DNA of 13,230 nucleotides from Chloracidobacterium sp. UBA7659 (GTDB taxonomy: Bacteria > Acidobacteriota > Blastocatellia > Pyrinomonadales > Pyrinomonadaceae): positions 1-13,230 of the forward strand of contig DLHV01000254.1 in the NCBI GenBank assembly GCA_002483395.1, in the 5' to 3' direction. Numbering within the stretch: the stretch's first letter is position 1; each line of letters begins with the position of its first letter. The translations under genes were made by a program, and so were the position numbers. Shown piece by piece: positions 1 through 8,514 of this stretch. The notes beneath the pieces were generated by a model. That model saw only the letters and a list, made by a program, of their open reading frames with translations, did no database searches and was not told the origin of the DNA.

Positions 1-261
1 GTTCGAAACGATCTCTATGCCGAGCCGCTCATTGGTCAAAGTAACGTCCGTGACAAGAGTCTGCGGAAGATAACACAGTTTTTTTGACCAATCGTCGGAA
101 AAAACCCAGGAAAATTCACCGTCCGCCCAGACTCCGAATCGAAACGGAAATCCTTCCGTGTGATTTTCCTGCCCGACGTGCGGGAAATAAATGTCACGGA
201 TTTGGTATTTGTCGTCAAAATTAACGAGCAGTCTGCCATTTCCGACGGGAATGTCACGCAT
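1..261 (-). CDS. GH15 family glucoamylase-like protein, N-terminal part
   Basis: Reading the minus strand from an ATG at 261 gives 87 codons open to the left edge, so the gene continues outside the window. The product starts MRDIPVGNGRLLVNFD and continues with RDIYFPHVGQENH, PFRFGVWADGEFSWV and LTNERLGIE. These blocks are typical of the N-terminal beta-sandwich of bacterial glycoside hydrolase family 15 proteins (glucoamylase, glucodextranase, trehalase-like), which release glucose from alpha-glucans. The catalytic (alpha/alpha)6 barrel would lie outside the window, so substrate and activity cannot be judged. No signal peptide is visible, which fits the cytoplasmic members. No clear Shine-Dalgarno sequence precedes the ATG; the start is chosen because the family motif begins there. 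The family call is from memory of the motif pattern and is fairly secure. Confidence 0.85.
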   Translation of the reverse strand, partial: MRDIPVGNGRLLVNFDDKYQIRDIYFPHVGQENHTEGFPFRFGVWADGEFSWVFSDDWSKKLCYLPQTLVTDVTLTNERLGIEIVSN

Positions 262-340
262 AACTAGCTGAAGAATATTCGGCCGAAACTACTTCAAGCT
301 TCGGCACCGTAATCGGCAGTAATGGAGGCCGCAAATAACT

Positions 341-744
341 TTAGGAATCCAAAACATTTTTCACCAGATTCGCGGCGATTTTATTCAGTCTACTGTCACT
401 TGTCCAAAATTCGTCGCAATTGTGGTGAAGAGCGGCGGCGAGATGCAAATGCATCCGGCGTTTTTAGGAATGTGAAGTCGGATCGAAGTTGCGCGGCTTC
501 GTCGAAAACCATAGTTGGCAAGGGAAGCATTTTTTGCTTGGCAAAAAACTCTTCATAGAAATCAATGAGTTGCGAATCTTTGGTTCTGAACGGCATCACC
601 AAACATTCCATACGGACCAGTGGTGTGCAGCAAAATTCCGATCCATCCAGATTGCGCATCAGAACTTCGATACGTGAGGAATAGATCGGATGCTTTTCGA
701 CGATATATAATAATTATACAAGCATCAAGATATATAAGACTCAT
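341..744 (-). pseudogene. VapC-like PIN-domain toxin, two frameshifts
   Basis: The minus strand holds one PIN-domain ribonuclease spread over three frames. From the ATG at 744 it reads MSLIYLDACIII, then one extra base in the AT-rich stretch near 703-716 shifts the frame to YIVEKHPIYSSRIEVLMRN. That frame continues through VRMECLVMPF and FLKTPDA. A second extra base in the TTT near 447-449 is needed to reach LHLAAALHHNCDEFWTSDSR and the stop at 341. With both bases removed the protein would be 133 residues, a normal PIN length. The expected acidic residues are all present across the frames: Asp in LDA, Glu in RMECL, Asp in PDALHLA and Asp in SDSR. PIN toxins cleave RNA and are neutralised by the antitoxin encoded just upstream, here overlapping by ATGA. 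As written only truncated products are possible. This is either real toxin decay or two indel errors in the assembly. Confidence 0.8.
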
Positions 745-989
745 TCCCAGGAGTTCCTCATCTCGTCGATTTGAGCCTCAATCTCTTCCGCTGAATAACT
801 TTTTCGATTCGCAAATTCGGCGCTGTTTAGTAATTCGATGATCTGACGGACATTTCCCTTATTTTTTTCCTTGCCGTTTGTTTCCTCCAGCAAAGTGATA
901 ATTGCTCGCGTCTTTTTCGTAACCATCAATGGCTCAAGCAGTTTCACTGTGCCGTTAACGTCAACTTCGGCTTCGACTGTTTGCAGCAT
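741..989 (-). CDS. VapB-like antitoxin of a PIN toxin pair
   Basis: This 82-residue acidic, lysine-rich protein starts MLQTVEAEVDVNGTVKLLEP and ends in SAEEIEAQIDEMRNSWE. The N-terminal third looks like a small beta-rich DNA-binding fold in the style of AbrB or AF2212-like antitoxins. The charged helical C-terminus resembles the toxin-binding tail of VapB-type antitoxins. The ATG at 989 is preferred over an upstream start at 1055 because a GAGG lies a few bases before it. Its TGA overlaps the ATG of the PIN gene in the sequence ATGA, the usual antitoxin-first arrangement. Family members bind their own promoter and block the toxin active site. The gene is intact although the toxin frame is broken. 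The exact antitoxin family is uncertain; the role rests mainly on the neighbour. Confidence 0.7.
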   Translation of the reverse strand: MLQTVEAEVDVNGTVKLLEPLMVTKKTRAIITLLEETNGKEKNKGNVRQIIELLNSAEFANRKSYSAEEIEAQIDEMRNSWE

Positions 990-1018
990 ATCGTTCCTCT
1001 TTAATACCGGAATAATAA

Positions 1019-1048
1019 CACAATTCTTTGCGGCCAAAAAAGATTGTG
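1019..1048 (-). promoter_or_regulatory. possible antitoxin operator (inverted repeat)
   Basis: CACAAT at 1019-1024 and ATTGTG at 1043-1048 form a 6-base inverted repeat 30 bases upstream of the antitoxin ATG. Toxin-antitoxin operons are often autoregulated through such sites. The arms are short and the role is a guess. Confidence 0.22.
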
Positions 1049-1064
1049 CCGCCATGCTTATCGA

Positions 1065-1535
1065 TCATAGCCGTTGTATGGCTTCGACAGCCTTTGCGAC
1101 CACATCCCGTTCATTTTTAAAGACCAGCATTTCAAGCGCGTCGTCAACCGTTGCCCAACGCGCTTCGAGCACTTCGTGATCGTGGTCTTCGACGTTGCCG
1201 GAGCGGTACCGCATCAAGAACCAGTGCACGAATTTGTGAAAGCGCGTGCGCGTCCCGTTTCGTTCGGCCGAGAACCAATATTCGGTTTTGTCGATCGGTG
1301 CGATCACGTCGGCTTCAATTCCGGCCTCTTCGCGAATCTCACGCACTGCCGCCTGCTCGGCAGATTCGCCCGCATCGATCATTCCTTTCGGCAATTGCCA
1401 CCGTCTTTCGGGATTCGTCAGGATGATCGCGATCTCGATGTGGCCGTCAATTTGTCGAAACGCAACGCCGCCGGCCGACACCTGTTCGAGCGTTCGCAGC
1501 CGTTCGCTTCGATCATTGGTACTATTTTTGGTCAT
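1065..1535 (-). CDS. Nudix hydrolase
   Basis: This 156-residue protein contains a complete Nudix box at residues 51-73, GMIDAGE then seven residues then REIREEAGI. It matches the GX5EX7REUXEEXGU consensus with all metal-binding glutamates. Nudix enzymes hydrolyse nucleoside diphosphates linked to another moiety, using Mg2+. The preceding strand region (SAGGVAFR, then ERRWQLPKG) resembles MutT/Ap4A-hydrolase-type members, but the substrate cannot be fixed from sequence. The ATG at 1535 is preferred because the homologous region begins soon after. An upstream ATG at 1589 would give a deeper overlap with the thioredoxin gene. The chosen start still overlaps the last 14 bases of that gene, so the two are probably cotranscribed and coupled. 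The stop is at 1065, and 75 bases separate it from the antitoxin gene. Confidence 0.9.
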   Translation of the reverse strand: MTKNSTNDRSERLRTLEQVSAGGVAFRQIDGHIEIAIILTNPERRWQLPKGMIDAGESAEQAAVREIREEAGIEADVIAPIDKTEYWFSAERNGTRTRFHKFVHWFLMRYRSGNVEDHDHEVLEARWATVDDALEMLVFKNERDVVAKAVEAIQRL

Positions 1536-2103
1536 TCGAGCGTAAGGCAGTTTCCACCGTTTGGTCCAATTCGTTCTTGATCTCGGCATTAAATCCGATG
1601 ATCTTTCTTACCAGGCGGCCTTGCCGGTCGAAGATCGCGGTCTGCGGTATTGCGGTTTCCTCGCCAAAGATGAACGAAACCAAGGCATCCTCGGGATACG
1701 CCAGCGGATAGGTAATCTTCAGCCTTTCGACAAATTCAGGAATTTTCGGCCGGTCTTCGTCGCCGCCGACATTCAGGCCGATGACAACAAGTTCGTTCGG
1801 CCCGTATTTCGCCTGCAAATCCTTAAGATGCGGTATTTCTTCGATACACGGCGGGCAATAAGTCGCCCAGAAATCAAGAATTACGGCCTTGCCGCGGTAG
1901 TCCTTCAACTTCTGCACATTTCCTTCAAAACCCGTCCAGCTCATTTCCGGCAAGGGTTTGAGCGGTTTTGCCTGGACATCTTTTAGCGGAACGTTATTGA
2001 TCGAGACAGGTTTGTTGCCGACCAGAACGGGTGCAGCCGCAGGACGGCACGACATCGAATACAGTCCGGTAATGACAAAAAGACAAAAGGAGAAAAACTT
2101 CAT
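1522..2103 (-). CDS. TlpA/ResA-like thioredoxin-fold protein, probably exported
   Basis: The 193-residue product has a hydrophobic N-terminus (residues 2-18) ending at Cys19, which suggests a lipoprotein or exported protein. The residues before the cysteine (Ser-Met-Ser) are not a standard lipobox, so lipidation is uncertain. A thioredoxin fold follows: LILDFW-type strand, then WATYCPPC with the redox pair at Cys83 and Cys86, and a later IPQTAIFD segment holding the cis-proline. ResA/TlpA proteins reduce or exchange disulfides outside the cytoplasm, for example in cytochrome c maturation. The gene leads a two-gene unit with the overlapping Nudix gene and diverges from the NifU-like gene across 125 bases. 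Nothing nearby identifies the specific partner. Confidence 0.88.
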   Translation of the reverse strand: MKFFSFCLFVITGLYSMSCRPAAAPVLVGNKPVSINNVPLKDVQAKPLKPLPEMSWTGFEGNVQKLKDYRGKAVILDFWATYCPPCIEEIPHLKDLQAKYGPNELVVIGLNVGGDEDRPKIPEFVERLKITYPLAYPEDALVSFIFGEETAIPQTAIFDRQGRLVRKIIGFNAEIKNELDQTVETALRSNDQK

Positions 2104-2110
2104 CGAGAGT

Positions 2111-2140
2111 ATTTTACCGAAAATGTTTCGGATGGTTTAA
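2111..2140 (-). promoter_or_regulatory. candidate promoter of the TlpA-like gene
   Basis: On the minus strand TTAAAC (2140-2135) and TAAAAT (2116-2111) are separated by 18 bases. Transcription would begin within one or two bases of the ATG at 2103, implying a leaderless or nearly leaderless message. This agrees with the lack of a ribosome binding site, but is based on consensus matching only. Confidence 0.35.
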
Positions 2141-2228
2141 CGCCCGAAGCAGAAAAGCGCCCGTTTGAGCAAATTCCGCAGCCATACTGGTCTTTACATT
2201 TGCCGGTTTAATTTCTACTTTCTATTTG

Positions 2229-2852
2229 ATGACATTCTATCCGGCAAAGATCAATGCTCGATTTTGCAGACCACAGAACGCCGGAAAGCCGCCTTGCGCG
2301 AATGCGGTCGGGACAAGAGCCAGTTTTGAGTGTGGATCATTCGTTCGCGTGTCGCTTGAGATCGAAAACGGCGACAAAGTGATCAGGCAGGCGAAATTTC
2401 AGACAAACGGCTGCGGCTACATGGTTGCCGCCGCGGATACCATTGCCGAAACTCTTGCCGATAAACAGCTTACAAATCTGCACGGCCTCCGAATGGACGA
2501 ATACGAACTGCTCCTTATTGATGAGCTTCAAGAATTTCCATCTGCCCGTAAGCAATGTGCCGAACTGGTTCTAACGGCATTGAAAGATGCATTTGCCGCC
2601 TATCGCTCGCATGTGCTCGAAGAATTCAGGGGTGAAAAGGCTCTGATCTGTACGTGTTTCGGTGTTTCGGAAGAAACGATCGAGGCGTATATCGACGCAA
2701 CTTCACCAAAGACGATAGAGAAAGTGACCGAAGCGTGCCGTGCGGGCGGCGGTTGCGGTTCGTGCCGGATGCTCATTCAGGAAATGATTGATAACGCGGC
2801 AAACGAGGTACGGTTTAGAGCCGCAAGATCGCGTAACTGTTGTGACGGTTAA
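2229..2852 (+). CDS. NifU-like Fe-S scaffold: IscU-type domain plus BFD [2Fe-2S] domain
   Basis: The 207-residue protein has two domains. Residues 1-125 follow the IscU/NifU N-terminal fold, with the three scaffold cysteines present at Cys35 (FECGS), Cys62 (TNGCGY) and Cys110 (ARKQCAEL). Residues 138-185 are a BFD-like [2Fe-2S] domain with ligands Cys141, Cys143, Cys176 and Cys179 (CTCFGVSEE, GGGCGSC), like the middle domain of NifU. The C-terminal NFU domain of full NifU is missing. Two usual IscU residues differ: the Asp two after the first Cys is Ser37, and the His before the third Cys is Gln109. Family members assemble Fe-S clusters from cysteine-desulfurase sulfur, but no desulfurase gene is in the window. 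The ATG at 2229 is used; a TTG directly before it at 2226 is the alternative. No Shine-Dalgarno is seen. Confidence 0.85.
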   Translation: MTFYPAKINARFCRPQNAGKPPCANAVGTRASFECGSFVRVSLEIENGDKVIRQAKFQTNGCGYMVAAADTIAETLADKQLTNLHGLRMDEYELLLIDELQEFPSARKQCAELVLTALKDAFAAYRSHVLEEFRGEKALICTCFGVSEETIEAYIDATSPKTIEKVTEACRAGGGCGSCRMLIQEMIDNAANEVRFRAARSRNCCDG

Positions 2853-2879
2853 ATTTATTCTAAAAGCGGTATTTTTGTC

Positions 2880-2972
2880 GTCCCGGTTTGTCCCGGCTTT
2901 GTCCCGCACCTCCCTGGGACATGTAAATCACTGTTTTCATTGGGCTTGCGGCGAGTTCAACCCCTGTCCCGG
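2880..2972. repeat. phased GTCCC/GGGAC motif cluster, copy 1
   Basis: GTCCCGG at 2880, TGTCCCGG at 2889, TGTCCCG at 2900, GGGACA at 2916 and TGTCCCGG at 2965 occur in 93 bases. The first three are spaced 10-11 bases apart, one helical turn. A related cluster with 11-base spacing lies at 8415-8514. Confidence 0.6.
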
Positions 2973-3077
2973 CCAAAATTTTATAAAAATTCGTCTGGCC
3001 TGTTTCACACGACTTACCGGCTTATTTCTTTTTGATCTTGGAATGTCAAAGAGCAAACTGCGGGCGAGCGGTAGTTG

Positions 3078-3091
3078 AAATGTTAACATTT
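3078..3091. repeat. 14-base perfect palindrome
   Basis: AAATGTTAACATTT reads the same on both strands. Its size and AT-rich nature suit a dimeric repressor site, but no promoter or gene lies immediately next to it, so the role is unknown. Confidence 0.4.
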
Positions 3092-3185
3092 GTTGCGTAT
3101 ATTGTCGAGTATGTTATGGATGAAACGCCTGGGCTGCGCTCACCGCAGAGGTGCGGAAGAAGTCAGTGATTTTTATCAGGGGTTG

Positions 3186-3200
3186 AAATTCGGCGAATTT
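3186..3200. repeat. 15-base inverted repeat AAATTCG-G-CGAATTT
   Basis: Two perfect 7-base arms flank one base. Such a tight dyad is more like a protein-binding operator than an RNA hairpin, because the one-base gap cannot form a loop. It lies about 135 bases before the candidate promoter of the CorC-like gene. Confidence 0.4.
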
Positions 3201-3237
3201 TGGCGCTGAACAACGGGTTCTTTCGGTTTAACCATGG

Positions 3238-3288
3238 TTTTCAACGCAAAGGTCGCTGAGAATTACGCAGAGAGTTTAAGAGAAAAAT
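3238..3288. repeat. CGCAGAG-type dispersed repeat, copy 1
   Basis: The stretch beginning TTTTCAACGCAAAGG and containing CTGAG, CGCAGAGA and a closing A-rich run aligns without gaps to 11146-11195, with about two thirds identity and shared blocks TTTCAACGC, CTGAG and CGCAGAGA. Degenerate repeats of this style occur between genes in many environmental bacteria; their origin is not known to me. Confidence 0.5.
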
Positions 3289-3332
3289 GATAACCAAGAC
3301 ATAAACTCGTTGAAATGCGCCGTTTTTGTATG

Positions 3333-3341
3333 TGTTATACT
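3333..3341 (+). promoter_or_regulatory. extended -10 promoter element upstream of CorC-like gene
   Basis: TGTTATACT fits the TGnTATAAT extended -10 form with one mismatch. A TTGAAA at 3310-3315 is 20 bases upstream, too far for a strong -35, but extended -10 promoters tolerate a weak one. It would give a leader of roughly 95 bases to the ATG at 3443. Confidence 0.4.
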
Positions 3342-3442
3342 GTTTGAATTGAGGCCGCGTGTAACTGACGCGAAAGATTTTAGACGATAGGTTTTTATTT
3401 GGGCTTGTGTGCAGGGGCCCGCCGGTTACAGATTTTTCCGTA

Positions 3443-4861
3443 ATGGACGATCCCGCTAGTTTATCTTTTCTTTTTTTTCTCGTTGACGTTTCCGAACCGA
3501 TTGAAGCTCCGACCTTTGGCTGGTCCGCGCTGAGCATTATTTCAGTGATACTGCTGGTTGCGGCGAATGGCTTTTTTGTCGCAAGTGAGTTCGCCCTGGT
3601 TGCTGTGCGCAAATCGCGGATCGAGACCCAGGCTGCCGAGGGTGACACGGCCGCCATCAGGTTGTTGGGAATGCTCAACAATCTCAATGCTTACATCTCG
3701 GCGACGCAATTGGGAATTACGCTTTCATCGATCGCACTGGGCTGGATCGGCGAACCTGCGGTGGCGGCGCTGCTTGAGCCGGTGCTATCGTGGATTGGCA
3801 GCGTCTCCGGAATGGCGTTTCTTTCGTCGGGACCGGTACTGCATACGATTTCCTTTATTGTGGCGTATTCGATAATTGCGTTCCTTCATATCGTGTTCGG
3901 TGAACTGGCCCCCAAGACCGCTGCTCTCGAGCTGTCCGAACGTGTTTCTTACCTTGTAGCCGTCCCGCTTCTGCTCTTTTACAAAGTGTTCTATTATCCC
4001 ATCCGCCTGTTGGACTGGGCCGGCACGACGACGGTTCGGCTTTTTGGTCTTCATCCTTCGGCCGATCATGGCTCGAGTTACACGGAAGACGAGATCCGCC
4101 AGCTTATACGTGTTTCAGAGGAAAGCGGCCATCTGAACAAGGAAGAGCGGACGCTGATAAACAAGGTCTTTGAGTTTTCCGAAACGACCGTCAGAGAGGC
4201 GATGATTCCGCGTACGGAGATCATTGCGGTTCCCGAAATCAGCAAGCTTGAAGACATCGTTCAAGCCTTCAAACAGCACGGTTATTCGCGGCTGCCGGTT
4301 TATCGCGAATCGTTGGACGATATTGTCGGCTTTATCCACAGCAAGGATGTGCTGACGTATATTTTGCAGCCAATGACTTTCAAATTGGAACGAATCATCC
4401 AAAAGCCGATGTACGTAGTCGATACCGCTCGCCTTGAAGATGTGCTCCGCCAGATGCAGAAGGAGAAATTTCATTTCGGTTTTGTTGTCGACGAACACGG
4501 CGGTGTCGAGGGGATCATAACGCTTGAAGACCTCCTTGAAGAGATCGTCGGCGAAATTTCGGATGAGCATGATGACGAGGTAAACGAACAAATCCGCGAA
4601 CAGCCGGACGGCAGTTGTCTGCTTGAGGGTAGCCTGGCTGTGCGTGATCTTAACCGGCGACTCGAACTGAATTTGCCGATCTCCGAAAGCTACACTACGA
4701 TTGCCGGATTTCTGATGTCGGTTGCGGGAACTATTCTTTCAGTTGGCGACAAAGTTCCCTTCAACGGGCATGTCTTCACGGTTGAAAAGGTCAATAAGCG
4801 TCGAATTATGCAGGTCCGTATCGAAAAAACGCAGGATTCACACGTGGTCCTTACCAGCTAA
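3443..4861 (+). CDS. CNNM/CorC family membrane protein with paired CBS domains
   Basis: The 472-residue protein begins with a DUF21 (CNNM) transmembrane domain. It has hydrophobic helices around residues 28-50, a segment with LGITLSSIALGWIGEP, a third at about 130-160 with HIVFGELAPKTAALEL, and a fourth just after. It continues with TEDEIRQLI and a CBS pair starting at MIPRTEIIAVPE and ending near VVDEHGGVEGIITLEDLLEE. A CorC_HlyC C-terminal domain follows, with SYTTIAGFLMS and VEKVNKRRIMQVRI. Proteins with this architecture are linked to Mg2+ or Co2+ transport and were once labelled hemolysins; the ion here is not known. Length and domain order are complete. ATG at 3443 is chosen because a GTG at 3407 adds only a Cys/Pro-rich stretch; neither has a clear ribosome site. 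It appears to be transcribed alone. Confidence 0.9.
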   Translation: MDDPASLSFLFFLVDVSEPIEAPTFGWSALSIISVILLVAANGFFVASEFALVAVRKSRIETQAAEGDTAAIRLLGMLNNLNAYISATQLGITLSSIALGWIGEPAVAALLEPVLSWIGSVSGMAFLSSGPVLHTISFIVAYSIIAFLHIVFGELAPKTAALELSERVSYLVAVPLLLFYKVFYYPIRLLDWAGTTTVRLFGLHPSADHGSSYTEDEIRQLIRVSEESGHLNKEERTLINKVFEFSETTVREAMIPRTEIIAVPEISKLEDIVQAFKQHGYSRLPVYRESLDDIVGFIHSKDVLTYILQPMTFKLERIIQKPMYVVDTARLEDVLRQMQKEKFHFGFVVDEHGGVEGIITLEDLLEEIVGEISDEHDDEVNEQIREQPDGSCLLEGSLAVRDLNRRLELNLPISESYTTIAGFLMSVAGTILSVGDKVPFNGHVFTVEKVNKRRIMQVRIEKTQDSHVVLTS

Positions 4862-4955
4862 CGCCGGATTACGTCCTCCTGCTAAGGCGATCGCGATTTT
4901 TCCTGCTTTGTCTTTAAATTCGATTCACGCTAAATTTGTTCTGCTAGCAGCATAA

Positions 4956-6855
<1,900 letters not shown>

Positions 6856-6859
<4 letters not shown>

Positions 6860-7365
6860 ACATCCGCGACGAACTACTTGCCGAGCATTCAAAACGCCAG
6901 ACAATGAAGATCGTTCGCTACATCGACGGCGATGCGAAAAAATTTGCCGAGTTGATGAAACTTTTCCTCGGGCCGGTCTATCGCACATCTCAGCGTGCGG
7001 CTTGGGCGGTAAATTATTGTGCCGAGCACGATCGCGAACTCGTCAAGCCTTATTTTAACCGGCTTGTCGAACAGCTAGAGCGCGATGATGTTCACGTCGC
7101 TGTCCGGCGAAATGTCGCGAGGATGCTGCAATTTATCGATGTCCCCAAACGTCTTGAGGGACGTGTCTACGACGCCTGCTATAACTTGCTCGACGACGCT
7201 AATCAGCCGGTCGCGGTGCGGGTATTTGCGTTGTCGGCGGCGGTGAAAATAGCGAAAAACGAGCCTGATCTGTTGGATGAGTTGCGTCTGGTCGCGACCA
7301 AATATCGCTCGCTAATGACGGCCGGCTTCCGAAGCCGAACGAGACGGTTGCTTGGTGTTGGATGA
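6856..7365 (+). CDS. HEAT-like all-helical protein of unknown function
   Basis: The 169-residue product has no signal peptide or membrane segment and appears wholly alpha-helical. Repeated helix pairs, such as YRTSQRAAWAVNYCAEHD, HVAVRRNVARMLQFIDVP and QPVAVRVFALSAAVKIAKN, each hold an internal Arg/Ala-rich helix followed by a short loop. This is the look of HEAT or armadillo-type repeats, which usually bind proteins or nucleic acids. I recognise no enzyme motif. The gene is tied on both sides by ATGA overlaps, to the YdeI-like gene and to the P-loop kinase gene. That implies coordinated expression but does not reveal a task. The C-terminus is strongly basic (SRTRR), which would permit nucleic acid contact; that is inference only. 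Confidence 0.8.
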
Positions 7366-7877
7366 AAAAGATCATCGTTATTGGCTCCGGTGGAGCAGGG
7401 AAATCGACCTTTTCCAACCGGCTCGGAGATGCACTGAACATCGAGGTGATTCATCTCGACAAGCTTTTTTGGCGCCCGAACTGGACGAGGACGCCTGAAG
7501 CGGAATGGGTCGTGATCTTGCGACGTGAATTGGCACGCGACGCGTGGATCATGGACGGCAACTTCGGCGGCACGCGAGAAATGCGAATAGAGGCCTGCGA
7601 CACTGTCATTTTTCTCGATATGCCGCGATGGCTTTGCCTTTACCGGATCCTTAAGAGATCGGTTCTCTACCGCACGGGAGCTCGGCCCGATATGGCCGAG
7701 GGCTGTAAGGAAAGGTTCGATCCTGAATTCATTATGTGGGTCTGGAACTATCGAAAGAGTTCAAGGTGTCGCGCTCTCGAAGAATTGAAAAGATTTGACG
7801 ACCGACAGATAATCATTTTAAAAAGCCGCGGAGACATCCAGCGATTTTTGGATGAACTGAATCACGCTACGGATTAA
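7362..7877 (+). CDS. P-loop nucleotide kinase-like protein, FlaR/topology-modulation type
   Basis: The 171-residue protein opens with a Walker A loop at residues 8-16, GSGGAGKST, preceded by a hydrophobic strand. It continues with VIHLDKLFWRPNW, AWIMDGNFGGT and a Walker B-like strand VIFLDMPRW. These blocks are shared by the adenylate-kinase-like group often annotated as FlaR or DNA topology modulation protein. Members are thought to be small-molecule or nucleotide kinases, and the topology name is historical. An arginine-rich region at about residues 95-130 could serve as the lid. The substrate cannot be assigned. The ATG overlaps the previous stop in ATGA, and eight bases separate its stop from the acetyltransferase gene. 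Confidence 0.85.
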   Translation: MKKIIVIGSGGAGKSTFSNRLGDALNIEVIHLDKLFWRPNWTRTPEAEWVVILRRELARDAWIMDGNFGGTREMRIEACDTVIFLDMPRWLCLYRILKRSVLYRTGARPDMAEGCKERFDPEFIMWVWNYRKSSRCRALEELKRFDDRQIIILKSRGDIQRFLDELNHATD

Positions 7878-7885
7878 AACGGGCT

Positions 7886-8317
7886 ATGGAAATTACGCTA
7901 GACGAGTTTACGATCAGCACCGACAAAGCTCGGCTGCAGATCGATGCGATCCAGAAATTCCTGTCCGATGAATCCTACTGGGCCAAGGAGCGCACGATAG
8001 AGCAGACACGCACCGCCATAGAAAACTCTATCTGTTTCGGTGTTTATTACGGCGAGCGGCAGATCGGGTTTGCGCGTGTTGTCAGCGACCATGCAACTTT
8101 CGCATATCTGGGTGATGTCTTTATTATCGATGAATTTCGCGGACAGGGCTTGAGCAAATGGCTGATGGAAACGATCGTTTCGCATCCCGATCTTCAGGGA
8201 CTTAGACGCTGGATCCTGGCAACCCGCGATGCGCACGGGCTTTATGAAAAATTCGGCTTCCACGCGCTGACGTTCCCCGATCGGTGGATGGAACGGCCGG
8301 CTCCGAACGCTTATTAA
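7886..8317 (+). CDS. GNAT family N-acetyltransferase
   Basis: The 143-residue protein has the GNAT core: a mid strand ICFGVYYGERQIGFARVV, then YLGDVFIIDEFRGQGLS with the acetyl-CoA pyrophosphate loop RGQGLS at residues 85-90, and later DAHGLYEKFGF, the usual motif B end. It should transfer an acetyl group from acetyl-CoA to an amine of an unknown acceptor. The length is at the short end of single-domain GNATs but nothing is missing. The start at 7886, eight bases after the kinase stop, makes it the likely last gene of the enolase cluster. No clear intrinsic terminator follows; GGC/GCC near 8320 with a downstream T run is too short to count. Confidence 0.9.
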   Translation: MEITLDEFTISTDKARLQIDAIQKFLSDESYWAKERTIEQTRTAIENSICFGVYYGERQIGFARVVSDHATFAYLGDVFIIDEFRGQGLSKWLMETIVSHPDLQGLRRWILATRDAHGLYEKFGFHALTFPDRWMERPAPNAY

Positions 8318-8341
8318 GGCTGGGATCGCCGTAGTTTTTCC

Positions 8342-8370
8342 TTGACATGGAATGATCGTTTTGTTTAAGC
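8342..8370 (+). promoter_or_regulatory. possible promoter before the HTH remnant
   Basis: A perfect TTGACA at 8342-8347 is followed after 17 bases by TTAAGC, a poor -10. It would transcribe toward the helix-turn-helix remnant at 8448. The good -35 alone is weak evidence. Confidence 0.25.
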
Positions 8371-8414
8371 TGAGGTTGTTGCGATGATTGTAGAAAGTAT
8401 TATGTATAAAACAC

Positions 8415-8514
8415 GGGACAGTGGGACAGCAGTTCCATTGTCGCTGTAACCTATTGACGATCAAAGAGTTAGTTGATTGGCGAAGTGTCCCGAAGGTGTC
8501 CCGGGGTGGGACAC
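8415..8514. repeat. phased GTCCC/GGGAC motif cluster, copy 2
   Basis: GGGACA occurs at 8415 and 8423, TGTCCC at 8486 and 8497, and GGGACA at 8508. The last three start exactly 11 bases apart. GTGTCCC (8496-8502) and GGGACAC (8508-8514) are also a 7-base inverted repeat around GGGGT. The same motif is clustered at 2880-2972. Confidence 0.6.

Larger units (their letters stand above)
2853..3442. other. long intergenic region with repeats and palindromes, no gene seen
   Basis: No convincing coding sequence was found on either strand. In order the region holds phased GTCCC motifs (2880-2972), a 14-base palindrome (3078-3091), a 15-base inverted repeat (3186-3200), a CGCAGAG-type dispersed repeat (3238-3288) and an extended -10 promoter (3333-3341). 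An open frame at 2788-3078 overlaps the NifU-like gene and has no family features. Confidence 0.6.

Noticed and set aside
2788..3078. 96-residue open frame in the gap after the NifU-like gene
   Set aside because: It overlaps the end of that gene, has no family likeness, and its middle is built from the GTCCC repeats.
3130..3170. possible CRISPR or tandem repeat in the 3.1-3.3 kb gap
   Set aside because: Repeated words are degenerate and not separated by spacers of constant length.
3241..3687. 148-residue minus-strand frame opposite the start of the CorC-like gene
   Set aside because: It is antisense to a clear membrane protein, low in complexity (Ser/Lys/Thr) and without a family match.
4893..4906. 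GGCGATCGCGATTTTT as a terminator after the CorC-like gene
   Set aside because: GCGATCGC is self-complementary without room for a loop, so no stable hairpin can form before the T run.
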